A stretch of DNA of 64,000 nucleotides from Dryas octopetala (lineage: Eukaryota; Streptophyta; Magnoliopsida; Rosales; Rosaceae), in assembly GCA_963921425.1 (NCBI GenBank), contig OY992835.1, forward strand, positions 4,030,001 to 4,094,000, given 5' to 3'. Each line of letters starts with the position of its first letter. The first letter of the stretch is position 1. Under the pieces are notes generated by a model. That model was given only the letters and a program-made list of their open reading frames with translations, made no database searches and was not told the origin of the DNA. The translations under genes and the position numbers were made by a program. Shown piece by piece: positions 22,100-33,423 of this stretch.

Positions 22100-23853
22100 C
22101 AGAGTTACGGTTTGAGAGATACGAGCATTTGAAGGGAGGGGAAATTTCGTAATTTTGTATGAGTGGGTTTTAAATACCTAAAATCCAGAAATTTCTGGGT
22201 GACTCTCTCTCCTCTTTCCCCGCGTCTCCCTTCTCTCTCCTCTCTCTCTCCGCTTGCCCTCCACCTCGGCAGTTTCGCCGTCCGGCCACCCCTCGACCAA
22301 CGGCGGGCACCGGCGAGTTCCTCTCGCCGTCGCTGACCTCCAGCGGCCCTCCTCATCGCCGGCCGACCACCGTAGAAGGAGAATCGACGCGAAGACAGAG
22401 AATATGCTCTCGCCGGCGATCTACGTTTTTTGACGGAGTTGCAGCTCCGGACCACCTGGGTTCTCTTCCCCAGGCCACGGTGAGTCTTCCCATGCCCTTG
22501 CTTCACGCCGGTGACGCTCCACGACGGCGATTCGACGCCACAAGGGTTGCGGCTGCACCACTGCGATTTCACTGTTCCGGCTGAAATTGGATGGCCGGAC
22601 CTACTGGGCTTTGTTCCCCTCGTCATGGTGAGTTTATTCATGGTCTCCGTTCGTCCATACGAGGCTCCACGACGGAGCAATGAGCTTGGGAAGCCAAGTT
22701 AGTCGCCGGTTTCCGCCGCCGACCCAGGTATAAAAGTTGATCATCTCGACGTCTCCTTCGTGCCTGTGTAATTCGTTTACGTTAATTTTGAGATTTGAAA
22801 TTTCACGCAGGTTGACTGTCACGGACCACCGCGGGTCCCGCCGCGTTTGGCCGTGCCGATGGCTGGAATTGTTGATTTTTGGCCTTTGGCCAGTCATCCG
22901 AAGCCCGTGGGTGAGTTTCTGTGTGTTTTGGGTACTGCTCTAGGCCGGGCAGCCACCGTGTATGGTGGCGGCCGCCCGTTTCGGTTGTTTAACGACCACT
23001 GTGTTTCTGTTTTGTAATTGTTATTGGTTGACTGGTCTTAACAGGTACACGGGCTCGAGAAATCTCATTCCCGATGCCGTTATGCTGCCAGATTTGGTAT
23101 CCGAGCAATGGCACCGTAAAGGGCATTTCGGTCTATTCACACGGTTAAACAGTGAGTGAAACTTATCTGTTTATATTGTTGAGTACCGTGGTTTAACTGT
23201 CTGTTTTGTGTGTTTGTTGCTTTATGTTAGAGAATGTTAAGTATAGGATTTAGATCATGAGAAGGAATTGATGAGGATTTGAGGCTAAGAAATTAGTTGG
23301 GAATTATAGAGTTGCCCTTGGATTAAGTACTGATTAGATGAGAAATGTCTATTTTCGAGGATCAAGGAATGATGATAATTGCTAAATTAGAGAAGAAATG
23401 TTTATTGTCGAGGTATATGAGTAAGGATTAAGCAATTATTATACAGTAGACTGTGAGTAGGAATGGCAAACAAGTGAGGGGGCGTGAGTAGGAATCAGTT
23501 TCGGAAGGGATTTGGTGTAGCTCGGGGTAGACTGTGAGTAAATCTTTGGTTTTCGAAATGTTTTGCATAATTTATAATTCAACTCTTTTCTTGATTTATT
23601 TGAGTATGAACAGTTTTTGGAAATGATTTTTAGTATTATTTTGGGGAAGTTTTATTATTGAATTTTCGTCCTTCAAAAATGATTTGAACCTAGCAGTTTT
23701 CATGATTTGGGAATGATTTTATTTTAACAGATTTATCGGAAGAATTATATTTTCAGTTTTTATATGGAAGAGAATTTCTGAGATGTGGTTTATTGAGGTA
23801 TACAGAAGCGGTTTCAAACCGCCATATTAGTACCCCCTTCAGCAGGTATATAT

Positions 23854-24042
23854 TGCTCTACACTCGCCAAGAGATGACTCGGTGGTGTACTACCAGCACT
23901 CGCTCTGCACTTGCCTAGTAGGCGGTGTACGACCAGCATTTGCTCTGCACTTGCATAGTCGGCGGTGTATGACCAGCATCACAGCAGGTATAAATTTGCT
24001 CTGCACTTGCCTAGAGACGACTCAACAGTGTATGACCAGCAG
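23854..24042 (+). repeat. Minisatellite in the chromovirus LTR (four units of 40-56 bp)
   Basis: Units begin GCTCTGCACTTGCCTAG (first one variant) at 23854, 23902, 23942 and 23998, and each includes a GTGTAYGACCAGCA word. The same four units are at 51012-51200. The short ORF over it (23882-24067) is a by-product. Confidence 0.8.
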
Positions 24043-25040
24043 TTCCCCAGGTACTAGTGTGGCGTGAGTTTTCAGTTGTAGAGTATTTTAAAGAATTATA
24101 TTACACCAGCAAATGTTTTAAATGACAGTTTCAGTAAGGCTTTGCGTTTTCATTTTAGATATTTTAATAGTTTTACAGCTTGAGAGTATTAATTGTTTTT
24201 TCAGAGTTTGATTTACGGTTTGAAGGGATTTAAAAATGAATTTGAAAGAAGAGATTTTGAAAATAGTTTTAAAGCTGGGGGATGTCAAAGAGCGGTGTGA
24301 GTGAAATTAGATAGTCTATTTCGTTGCTTTGTGTGGATTTATTTGTTAGGATTTGGTTTGGCTAGGACTTGGTAAAGTTTAGGCTTGAATCTTTGAGAAT
24401 GAGAATGAGGATGATTATGCACTGAGATTATAGGTTAGGGCGTGAATGATTGAGGTTGAGGTTATTAATTAAGACGAGAATGATTTGAGATTAAGGTTTA
24501 TAGTTAACGATTAGGAAATTGATTGGCCAGATTGATGGAATGATTATTATTCTTATTGGTGAGATTTGTTGTGAATTTGAGGAATTATGATTTATCTTGA
24601 TGCTTGGATGATTGGTGATAGAATTATTATGCGATTGAGAAATTATGGATTTTATTGTGAATTATTTTGAGTATTGGAAATTTAAGAATTTTGAGGATTA
24701 TTGTTTAAGTTGTTTCCCTCACACGAGCTCTAGTGAGCTTACCGGGTTATTTGTTTGAATGACCCGGTGTACCATGGATATGGTGCAGTGTGGTTGTTGT
24801 TTTGCAGGTTAAGCAGGCTGAGGAGGCAGTGAGGAGAAGACAAGGCAGTGGGACCCATTTTGATTTATGTGATTGTTTTTATACGGTGATTTTATATAAA
24901 TGTTTCTAGGCTCACATTCTGATTTATTAAACGTATTTATTTACTTACGTTGTTGTGCGTGGCTCAAAAGAAAGAGAAAACAGATTTAAAAGTTTGATGT
25001 TCAGTATTTTTATGGGCCTGAGGTTTGGGGCGTTACAGAT

Positions 25041-25052
25041 TGGTATCAGAGC
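25041..25052 (+). promoter_or_regulatory. Primer-binding site, initiator-tRNA-Met type
   Basis: TGGTATCAGAGC lies three bases after the LTR terminal CA. This complements the 3' end of tRNA-iMet, as is usual for chromoviruses. Confidence 0.9.
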
Positions 25053-25236
25053 TAGACCCGGCCGGATGTGTGTGGATTGCAAGACCCAGGGACCAAAACC
25101 CTGAGTGGGCGGCTGCGCGAGGCAGTGGCGAGCTACCAGGTGAGGTGAAGTGAGTGATCCCACACTGCCCGGGTGAGGAATGGTGATGTTACAGAAGGTT
25201 GAGAAAATCAGTTGAGAAAATATTTGAGAAAGTTAG

Positions 25237-27606
25237 TGATGAGTGTGCATTTTGCATCACTTTATGATACTAATTCCTTAACCTAGAGTGTTAGAACTCG
25301 CTATTTTGTGGTTCTTGTCTTGTTTTTGTATTTTCAGGTCAAATGAAGCAGAAATGAGAAAAAGAAGCAAATGGAGCCATTTTGGGACAATTCCTGGTCA
25401 AACCAGGAAAATGAGTGAAATCCTGGTCAAACCAGGAAAAGTGCAGAAATCCTAGTCAAATGAGGATTCCTAGTCACATTAGGAAACACTAAGTCCAGAA
25501 CCATCATTGCGGAGCCAGAAATGTGAAATCCTGATTCGAACAGGAAATCCTGGTTGAATTAGGAAACCTAACCCAACTAGGGAAAGGAGTCCTAATGACA
25601 CTAGGAGACCCCAGGGGCAATATGGTCATTACGAGAAGTCGAAATGGATAAGGAATCTCTCATTTTCAAGAAATCCTAGTTGCACCAGGAAATGTTGTTC
25701 AAGGTTCCAGAAGCTTCCAGAAGGTGGTGGACATCCATGGAAATGAATGGAGGGAAGAAATGAATTTGAATTCAAATGGAAAAGAGGGGCAAAATGGGAA
25801 GTCAAAAGTGGAGGGCCTATGGGCCCTAGGGATGCCGAACCAAGATGGGCCATGCATGGGCCCAAACCCTAGCAGTCCAAAGGCCATGCGCAAAGAGGAA
25901 GATGGCAGCCCATGCATGCGCATGCATGCCATGCAAACCCTAGCAAGGAAGGGGGCCCAAGATGCAAGCCCAAGGTGGAAGCCCATGGAGTGAAACCCTA
26001 GTCCATCTTGTGCAAGCCACCTCAGCCCAACACATGTGAGCCCAAAGCACATCAAGGTCCAAGACCAGCAGCCCATGCGCAAGGGAGAGGGCCCTAGCTG
26101 ACTTGCATGCGCCACTTAAGCCCAAGAGGACCAAGCCATGCCGCAAGCCCAAGATGCCCTAACCCTAGCTGATGCCGCAAGCAACAAGGAGAAGGAAACC
26201 TAGCAGCCGCAAGTTTTCTCCTCCTTGCCTCTCAAGGAATGCTTCCTCTATATATACCCCCCTCATTCAGAACCCTAAGATCACTTTCTCTCACCTCCAA
26301 CTCCAGCCGAAATTCCTTTTATTCTCTAGTTTTATTTTTGCTGTTCTAGGTTAGTTTTAGTTTAATTCTTGTAAGGGGAGCCGAATTCAGAGAGAGACTT
26401 AGAGAGAGGGTGGCGTGACAAGTGAGAGAGAGAAGGACCAGCCTGCTGCCGCAAGCCCTAGCTCACCTTGCCGTGAGTTCCTCCTGCTTGCTAGGTGCCT
26501 CCTTCTTCCTCTCTCCTTGCCGCAGCCCCCATGTGTTTGCACCTCTGATTTTTGCTTTCTTTTTCCTTCTAGTTTCTATTTTTATTGTTGGATTATGCTT
26601 CTGAATATTTTCAATTAAGTTTCTGAATTTATTTAGCTTGTCTTTTGATTTCAATTAGTTTATGTTGCTGATTTTAATTCGTGCATGCATTTAATTTTGT
26701 TTACTTTACGTTTCTGATTTTCTTTTGCAAGCATGAATTGGGATTTCATTATTTATTGTTGCTGTTTCTTTTATTTATTTTATTTAATTATGTAGGTTAG
26801 TTATTCTATCTTGCATGTTAGTTGTAGGTTGATTAATGGATTTGCATGTTCTAACAAATCGTTTATCCGTCTCTTGGTCTGTTAGTTTGATGTTTGCATG
26901 TATTAAACTTCCACTATCTATTAGAACCCCGTCACTAGTTGTTTGCATCCTTTGACTGGCCACCTTAGGGTAATTGCATCTAGTTTATCTGTTAGGTTTA
27001 GCTGTGAAATAGTCAAAGACACTAAACCACAAGTAACAAGGGAATAAGGGATTATTCTTGGTAGTGGGGTTGGGCGACCTCTATAAGGAAATAGTCAAAG
27101 CTTATATGTTGTGCATGTTTGACGTTCTCATAAAACTTAATGACTCCTGCATGGGTAACAGCTGCCTTAGCTTGAACTAGGGAACATGTAGGTTAACTGG
27201 CTAAGGAAGGCCCAAGAAGCTCTTAGTTTATGCATTAGGAGAACAATGGCGAGAAAGTAACTAGCCAAACCTTTTTAGCTGTCAAACTTTAATATGTTGT
27301 GTTCAAATTAACTGTCATTAGCCTTGGATGGTTATTGCATGCTTATCTGATTTGAAACTGAAAACTTAACATTGCAAGATAGAATAAAGTGTGTGTGCGT
27401 GTGGTGATGTGTGCGTGTGTTCCATCTTTTCAAAACCCCCCATTTAGTTATTCTAGTGATTAATTGCATTGATTTGTTGCTTATTAACCATTCCCTGTGG
27501 GATCGACCTCGTGCTTGTACGCTTTGCTACTGATGCGATTCGTGCACTTGCGAGTAAACTTAGAATGAGATAATTGTTTATTTTGTTCTAAGAAAACACA
27601 TCAACA
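25237..27606 (+). mobile_element. Solo Athila-type LTR with TSD GTTAG inside the Tekay-like element
   Basis: It starts TGATGAGTGTGCATTTTGC, ends AAACACATCAACA, is 2,370 bp long and is flanked by GTTAG (25232-25236 and 27607-27611). The second chromovirus copy retains the empty site (GTTAG once, 52394-52398), proving that this is an insertion. It contains the hairpin array (about 25397-25693), TATATATA (near 26250) and the U5 block. ORFs at 25699-26618 are by-products. Confidence 0.95.
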
Positions 27607-27937
27607 GTTAGTTTGAGAAAGAAAATGATTTTCAAGTGATTTCAGAAAAGTATTTTATTTGAGCCATGAAAATGTTTGAGAAAGTTTTGAGGAATGTCCC
27701 CTGCACTGCCATCGCCTCTCTGCTCCTCAGCAAGTTCAGGAAAAGTTGGAAGTTCAGACTTAGTAAGAGGTTTGAATTTAGAGAAGTTGGAAGGTTTGAG
27801 TAAGTTTATTAGTTAGAGAACAGTGGTTCAAGGGAAATAGTGAAGTAATGTTTTTAGTTGGTATTCAGAGTTAGTTCACCGAGTAAGTAGAGTTGAGGTA
27901 GTAGCTAAGTAGGACTTGGTTGTTGTTTGTGTGCTAG

Positions 27938-28282
27938 AACTCAGCGGTTACAGTTTTACGATCTCTTGTGGCAACGCTTCAAAAGTGGTTGAGCGACTCG
28001 CACTTGAAGATGGAAGTTCTGAAGAAGGAGAATCTAGAGTTATCGAGAACCGCGGCAAACTACTCGAAGGAATTGAAGACCAAGTTGGATGCACTCGAAG
28101 ATCTTGGAAAACAGATGCGGATGGAACACGACAAGCTCGATACCTGCAGCTCTCAAGTGAAGTTTTCGATCATCATAGTATTTTTATTTTTCCCTTTTGC
28201 ATGCGTTATTCTCAGTTTTCTTTTAACTGAAAGAGTTTTTCTGACATGTGATTTGTTGTTGCTCGTGCTTGTGTTTGTGTGA
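27938..28282 (+). CDS. Small coiled-coil ORF in the chromovirus derivative (unknown function)
   Basis: This frame is open from 27938 (after a TAG at 27935) to 28282 and has no ATG near its start; a GTG lies at 27968. Residues translated from about 27968 (ATLQKWLSDSHLKMEVLKKE, then repeated hydrophobics every 3-4 residues to HDKL near 28140) fit about eight heptads of a coiled coil. The end turns hydrophobic (FSIIIVFLFFPF) and looks non-coding. TACAG at 27949-27953 and AAGTGAAG near 28157 resemble splice acceptor and donor, so this may be a captured exon. A +1 frame ORF at 27916-28230 overlaps it. The second copy (52700-53067) has a 1-bp deletion near 52905 that merges the frames. I do not recognise a family. 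Confidence 0.35.
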   Translation, partial: NSAVTVLRSLVATLQKWLSDSHLKMEVLKKENLELSRTAANYSKELKTKLDALEDLGKQMRMEHDKLDTCSSQVKFSIIIVFLFFPFACVILSFLLTERVFLTCDLLLLVLVFV

Positions 28283-28330
28283 AGTTTTTCCGCTTTTACT
28301 TTCCTTTGGGAATTTCGAGGACGAAATTCT

Positions 28331-28346
28331 TTTAAGGGGGGTAGAT
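28331..28346 (+). promoter_or_regulatory. Polypurine tract of the Tekay-like element
   Basis: TTTAAGGGGGGTAGAT follows TTTCGAGGACGAAATTC and abuts the 3' LTR. The equivalent in copy two is 53117-53131. Confidence 0.85.
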
Positions 28347-29669
28347 TACTGATAACCCGTATTTTCCAGATAATTTTTTTTAAATATTTTGAATATTTAT
28401 TTTAAGGATTTTGGGATTTATTTAGAAAAATAAAAAGGGTTTTGATTTAATTTTAAATTTTGTTTTAAATTGGGCGTCACAAAAGTTGACTTTTAAAATA
28501 ATTGGGCTTTTGATTTTGACCTTGGGCACGTTGGATAGGTCTCGATTTCACGAGTTCGTAGACACGAAGCACGTATAAAACAGAGTTACGGTTTGAGAGA
28601 TACGAGCATTTGAAGGGAGGGGCAATTTCGTAATTTTGTATGAGTGGGTTTTAAATACCTAAAATCCAGAAATTTCTGGGGGACTCTCTCTCCTCTCTCC
28701 CCGCGTCTCCCTTCTCTTTCCTCTCTCTCTCTGCTTCCCCTCCCCCTCGGCAGTTTCGCCGTCCAGCCACCCCTCGACCAACGGCGGGCACCGGCGAGTT
28801 CTTCTCGCTGTCGCCGACCTCCAGCGGCCCTCCTCATCGCCGGCTGACCACCGTAGAAGGAGAATCGATGCGAAGACAGAGAAGATGCTCTCGCCGGCGA
28901 TCTGCGTTTTTCGACGGAGTTGCGGCTCCGGACCACCTAGGTTCTCTTCCCCAGGCCACGGCGACTCTTCCCATGCCCTTCCTTCACGCCGGTGACGCTC
29001 CATGACGGCGATTCGACGCCACAAGTGTTGCGGCTGCACCACCGCGATTTCACTGTTCCGGCAGAAATTGGATGGCCGGACCTACTGGGCTTTGTTCCCT
29101 CGTCATGGTGAGTTTAGTCATGGTCTTCGTTCGTCCATACGAGGCTCCACGACGGAGCAATGAGCTCGGGAAGCCAAGTCATTCGCCGGTTTCCGCCGCC
29201 AATTACGGCCATTTCCGGCGAGTTTTGGCCGTCGACCCAGGTATAAAAGTTGATCATCTCGACGTCTCCTTCGTGCCTGTGTTATTCGTTTACGTTAATT
29301 TTGAGATTTGAAATTTAAGAATTTTGAGGATTATTGTTTAAGTTGTTTCCCTCACATGAGCTCTAGTGAGCTTACCGGGTTATTTGTTTGAATGACCCGG
29401 TGTACCATGGATATGGTGCAGTGTGGTTGTTGTTTTGCAGGTTAAGCAGGCTGAGGAGGCAGTGAGGAGAAAACAAGGCAGTGGGACCCATTTTGATTTA
29501 TGTGATTGTTTTTATACGATGATTTTATATAAATGTTTTTGAGCTCACATTCTGATTTATTAAACGTATTTATTTACTTACGTTGTTGTGCATGGCTAAA
29601 AAGAAAGAGAAAACAGATTTAAAAGTTTAAGTTCAGTATTTTTATGGGCCCGAGGTTCGGGGCGTTACA
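28347..29669 (+). repeat. 3' LTR of the Tekay-like element with a 1.88-kb internal deletion
   Basis: Matches 21867-22803 and then 24677-25037 of the 5' LTR. The junction is the 7-bp word GAAATTT (29310-29316), present at both ends of the missing segment (22797-22803 and 24677-24683). The first bases are altered (TACTGATAACCC for TGTGATAACCC). It retains a 31-bp stretch near 29199-29229 that the 5' LTR of this copy has lost. It ends GGGGCGTTACA, then the TSD GTAGC. Confidence 0.88.
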
Positions 29670-29674
29670 GTAGC
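29670..29674. other. Target-site duplication GTAGC (right copy)
   Basis: Matches 21862-21866. The same GTAGC follows copy two at 54457-54461. Confidence 0.88.
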
Positions 29675-30080
29675 AGCTTTCCACTTCAATACACAATTAC
29701 CTACTCATAACTATTTTTCTCATCAAAATCAAACATTCATTATAATGAGTAACAAAAGTTAATCAATAGCATCAAGAAATCAACATAATCTCTTCAATAG
29801 TCTACAAATAAAACCCCTACCCTTAAAACAGAAGAAAACAAGATGCCAAAACCAACAAAACGCAAAAAAAAAAAAAAAAAAAAAAAAAGGGGCCTGATGA
29901 ACTCACCTTTCCAATCCAATCAGTAGCCTAGCCATTTTCTTTCCCCAAGCTCAACAATATCACCAATATGAACTTCACCTTGAGCAAAAACACAAAACAA
30001 AAAGGGTTAAAAGAACCTCAATGAAAAAAAATAAAAAATGCAAAAAAAAAGAAAGAACAAAATATAATGAGGAAAAAACC
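29675..30080. other. Non-coding flank, probably CACTA 5' region
   Basis: No gene. AT-rich with a run of about 28 A (29861-29888). It is continuous in position with 19439-19801 once the inserted retroelements are removed, hence probably the 5' side of the CACTA. It is nearly the same as 54462-54794, which lacks about 75 bp including the A run. Confidence 0.5.
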
Positions 30081-31050
30081 GCCCAAATTGCACCAAAAGC
30101 TTCCCGGTTGACAAGAAAGTCATGTTAAAGCACTTTCTCATGTTAGAATTAGCGTTCTAGACCATTTTAACCGCATTTGGTGTTAAGAATGCACGAAAAC
30201 GTCAATTCGGTGCATACTTGGTCCAATTTCGTTCTTATTGTACCAAAACCTTCCCGAATGGCAAAAAAAACATGTCGAAGAACTTTCTAAAGTTAGGAAG
30301 AGTGTTCTAGACCAATTGAAGCACATTTGGTGTTATGAATCCTTAAAAAAGTCATTTCGCTGCATACTTGGTGCAACAAATTGCACCAACAGGTTCTCGG
30401 TTGGCAAGAAAGTCATGTCAAAGCACTTTCTCATGTTAGAATTAGCGTTCTAGACCTTTTGAACCGCCTTTAGTGTTAAGAACGCACGAAAACGTAATTT
30501 CGTTGCATACTTGGTCCAATTTTGTTCTAAATTGTACCAAAAAGTTCCTAGATGGCAAGAAAGACATGTCAAAGCACTTTATCATGTTAGGATTAGGGCT
30601 CTAGACCTATTGGACCACAATTGGTGTTAAGAACGCACGAAAACATCATTTCGGTGCATACTTGGTCTAATTTCGTCCTAATTGCACCAAAACGTTCCCA
30701 GATGGCAAGAAAGACATTGGGAACCACTTTCTCATGTTAGGATTAGTGTTCTAGACCTATTAAACCACATTTGGTCATAAGAACACACAGAAACCTCATT
30801 TCGGTGTATACTTGGTTCAATTTCGTCCAAATTGCACCAAAAGGTTCCTGGTTGGCAAAAAAGTAATGTCAAAGCACTTTCTCATGTTAGAATTAGCGTT
30901 TTAGACCTATTGAACCATATTTGATGTGAAGAACGTACATAAACGTCATTTCGGTTCATACTTGGTTCAATTTCGTTCAAATTACACTAAAACGTTCCCG
31001 GTTGGCAAGAAAAGCATAGGGAAGCACTTTCTCATGTTAGGATTAGCGTT
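30081..31050. repeat. 150-bp satellite block (types B C D X E F A)
   Basis: Landmark TTCTAGACC-type words recur about every 150 bp. The monomer order matches the main array except for an additional monomer X (GACATGTCAAAGCACTTTAT, then GGGCTCTAGACC near 30598) between D and E. It ends abruptly at GATTAGCGTT, joined to pol-derived DNA. Confidence 0.88.
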
Positions 31051-31303
31051 AACAACTCCAAATCTTCAAGGTATGAACAACTGCTGCTAACTCCAAATCG
31101 TGAGTAGGATAGTTCTTCTCATGATTCTTCAGTTGTCTTGAAGCATAAGCTACTACTCTCCCATTTTGTATCAGCACACACTCGCATCCTTAAGCTAAGG
31201 CATCTGCATAAACTTCATACGGATCCTTGCCATTTGACAATACCAATATCGGAGCTGATGTTAACCTTTTCTTCAACTCCTCAAACGCTTTCTCACACTT
31301 ATC
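31051..31303 (-). pseudogene. Chromovirus RNase H fragment
   Basis: The minus strand reads EKAFEELKKRLTSAPILVL-like sequence and an A-S-R-Q-L-K-N-H-E box, as in chromovirus RNase H. It is almost identical to 55614-55866 and carries the same in-frame stop in the 'YADALA' region. It breaks off at 31303, where Athila-type tail sequence begins. Confidence 0.8.
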
Positions 31304-32522
31304 CTTGCATGACCTAAGTGAGCTTTTGACCCTGTTCTTCAATTCTTGAGTGTTGCGCGCCACTCTGATTCTATTATTGTCATATAAGTCGTTGTTTTGA
31401 TCTCATTATCTTTCATTTGGTCATTTGCTTGGAATATGCATAATCTTGAATCAATGAGCTAGAACTCTTTTCTTGTGTACACAAAGCATGTCGTATTTGC
31501 ATAACTCTTGAGAAATGAATTTAGGCCCTGTTTGTGTACCCCATAGCCTGAAAGCCTACCCATTACATGTTTTATCTTTAGTTACCCATTTTGAGCATTT
31601 TAAGCCGTTTTTTTTGTTACCCCATACCAAACCCTAAGTTTGGGGGTGTTACACCCCTTTTACCCGTTTTACCCTATTTATGGTATTGCAATGTTTTTAC
31701 ATGTTGATTGAGGTGAAAAAGAAGTGAAAATGCATAGCTTATACAAAAATGTGTCGGAAAAGTATGTATGCCATGCCCAAAGAGAAGAAAAGAAAAGAAA
31801 TCAAAGAAAAGAGATGGGACGGTTTCAAAAGAAAAAGTGAGCAAAAAGAGTTCAAATTGAGCTATGAAGTGCAAAGAAGCAAGGGTACCTCAGAATGTTC
31901 TAGTAATACTTGCAATTCCATGAATTTAGCCCTTTGTGTTTCCTTTTCATTTCAATACCCTATCCTAGCCTAAGCCTTCATTATAACCCTATTAAAGCCC
32001 TAGCTGATCTCAAGAGGTATGTATTATATTTATGTGGAGTCTATTTGAGAAGGGAGCCTATGGTTATTGATTCTATTTCAAGCATTTGGATTCCTTTCAT
32101 GAGATCAGTATTTCTTTCTAAAATGTGCCTTTATTTCATGTACATATGTGAGCTAATTGTTTTTGTTACATATTTCCTCTGACATATACTTATGAGTGCA
32201 CATATCAGCCCAATTCTTGAGTGTTTATCATTGAGAGTATGCCATAATGAGGATTGGAGTTGAATCTATTGTGTATGTATTGATTTAGTTTTGTTAATCT
32301 AACACTTGGATTTGTGTCAAGGATGGCCTATATGATAATAGAGGAGTGGGGTATGTTATTTGAAATGGTATTAGAATTTGGAGAATGCAATTTATATGCC
32401 TTGCTTTCCTATGTGATTAATGGTTGTGCGCATGAATTCAGTTGTTGGGATGTTAGAGTCAGTCTTGAGTCTTTTCTTTATTTTATTTGCTCGAGGACTA
32501 GCAAAATCTAAGTTTGGGAGTG
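31304..32522 (+). mobile_element. 3' tail of an Athila-like element (5' part missing)
   Basis: From GCATGACCTAAGTGAGCTTTT this is collinear with 43228-44458 of the complete element: same word order, a PPT-like tract at 31636-31648 and the true PPT (AAGTTTGGGAGTG, 32510-32522) before LTR C. No ORF of note. The upstream internal region and 5' LTR of this element are absent. Confidence 0.85.
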
Positions 32523-33423
32523 TGATGAGTGTGCATTTTGCATCACTTTATGATACTAGCTAATTCCTTAACCTAGAGTGTTAGAACTCGATATTTTGTG
32601 TTTCTTGTCTTGTTTTTGTATTTTCAGGTCAAATGAAGCAGAAATGAGAAAAAGAAGCAAATGGAGCCATTTTGGGACATTTCCTGGTCAAACTAGGAAA
32701 ACGAATGAAATCCCGGTCAAACCAAGAAAAATGCAGAAATCCTAGTCAAATGAGGATTCCTAGTCACACTAGGAAACATTAAGTCCAGAACCATCATTGC
32801 GGAGCCAGAAATGAGAAATCCTTATTTGAACAGGAAATCCTGGTTGAACTAGGAAACCTAACCCAACTAGGGAAAGGAGTCCTAATGACACTAGGAGACC
32901 CCAGGGGCAATATGGTCATTATTAGAAGTCGAAATGGATAAGGAATCCTTCATTTACAAGAAATCCTAGTTGCACTAGGAAATGTTGGTCAAAGTCAACT
33001 CTACAAAGTCAAGGTTCCAGAAGCTTCTAGAAGGTGGTGGACATCCATGGAAATGAATGGAGGGAAGAAATGAATTTGAATTCAAATAGAAATGAGGGGC
33101 AAAATGGGAAGTCAAAAGTCGAGGGCCCATGGGCCTAAGGGATGCCGAACCAAGATGGGCCATGCATGCACATGCATGGGCCCAAACCCTAGCAGCCCAA
33201 AGTCCATGCGTAAGGAGCAAGATGGCAGCCCATGCATGCGCATGCATGCCATGCAAACCCTAGCAGCCAAGGAGTCCCACGTGCAAGCCCAAGATGCAAG
33301 CCCAAGGTGGAAGCCCATGGAGTGAAACCCTTGCCCATCTTGTGCAAGCCACTTCAGCCTAATGCACATCAAGGTCCAAGACCAGCAGCCCATGCGCAAG
33401 GGAGGGAGGCCTAGCTGACTTGC
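32523..33423 (+). repeat. LTR C (3' LTR), first part
   Basis: It starts TGATGAGTGTGCATTTTGC directly after a PPT and carries the hairpin array (32690-32990). It is interrupted at CTTGC (33419-33423) by LTR B and continues at 48048. Small ORFs here come from the GCCCATGCG-rich zone. Confidence 0.9.

Larger units (their letters stand above)
21867..25037 (+). repeat. 5' LTR of the Tekay-like element (3,171 bp)
   Basis: It starts TGTGATAACCCGTATTTTC and ends GGGGCGTTACA. It has a TATAAAA at 22093 followed by a CT-rich stretch, a GC-rich zone 22200-22930, a minisatellite 23854-24042, and a GC-stem hairpin (ACCGGGT at 24741-24747 with ACCCGGT at 24762-24768). ORFs in the GC-rich zone (22105-22897) overlap on both strands without recognisable domains and are not called. 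Confidence 0.88.
21867..29669 (+). mobile_element. Non-autonomous Tekay/Del-like chromovirus derivative, TSD GTAGC
   Basis: It comprises a full-length 5' LTR (21867-25037), initiator-Met PBS (25041), a short internal region without gag-pol, PPT (28331-28346) and a 3' LTR with a large deletion (28347-29669). GTAGC flanks it at 21862-21866 and 29670-29674. The signature before the 3' LTR, TTTCGAGGACGAAATTC then a purine run, is typical of Tekay/Del chromoviruses. Excluding the inserted solo LTR, the internal region is under 1 kb. The PBS and PPT suggest it could once be mobilised in trans. A partial second copy is at 49573-54456. Confidence 0.85.

Noticed and set aside
22105..22897. ORFs up to 191 codons in the GC-rich part of the chromovirus LTR
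   Set aside because: Open on both strands because of GC richness; interrupted differently in the copies at 28586, 49581 and 53371; no domain seen.
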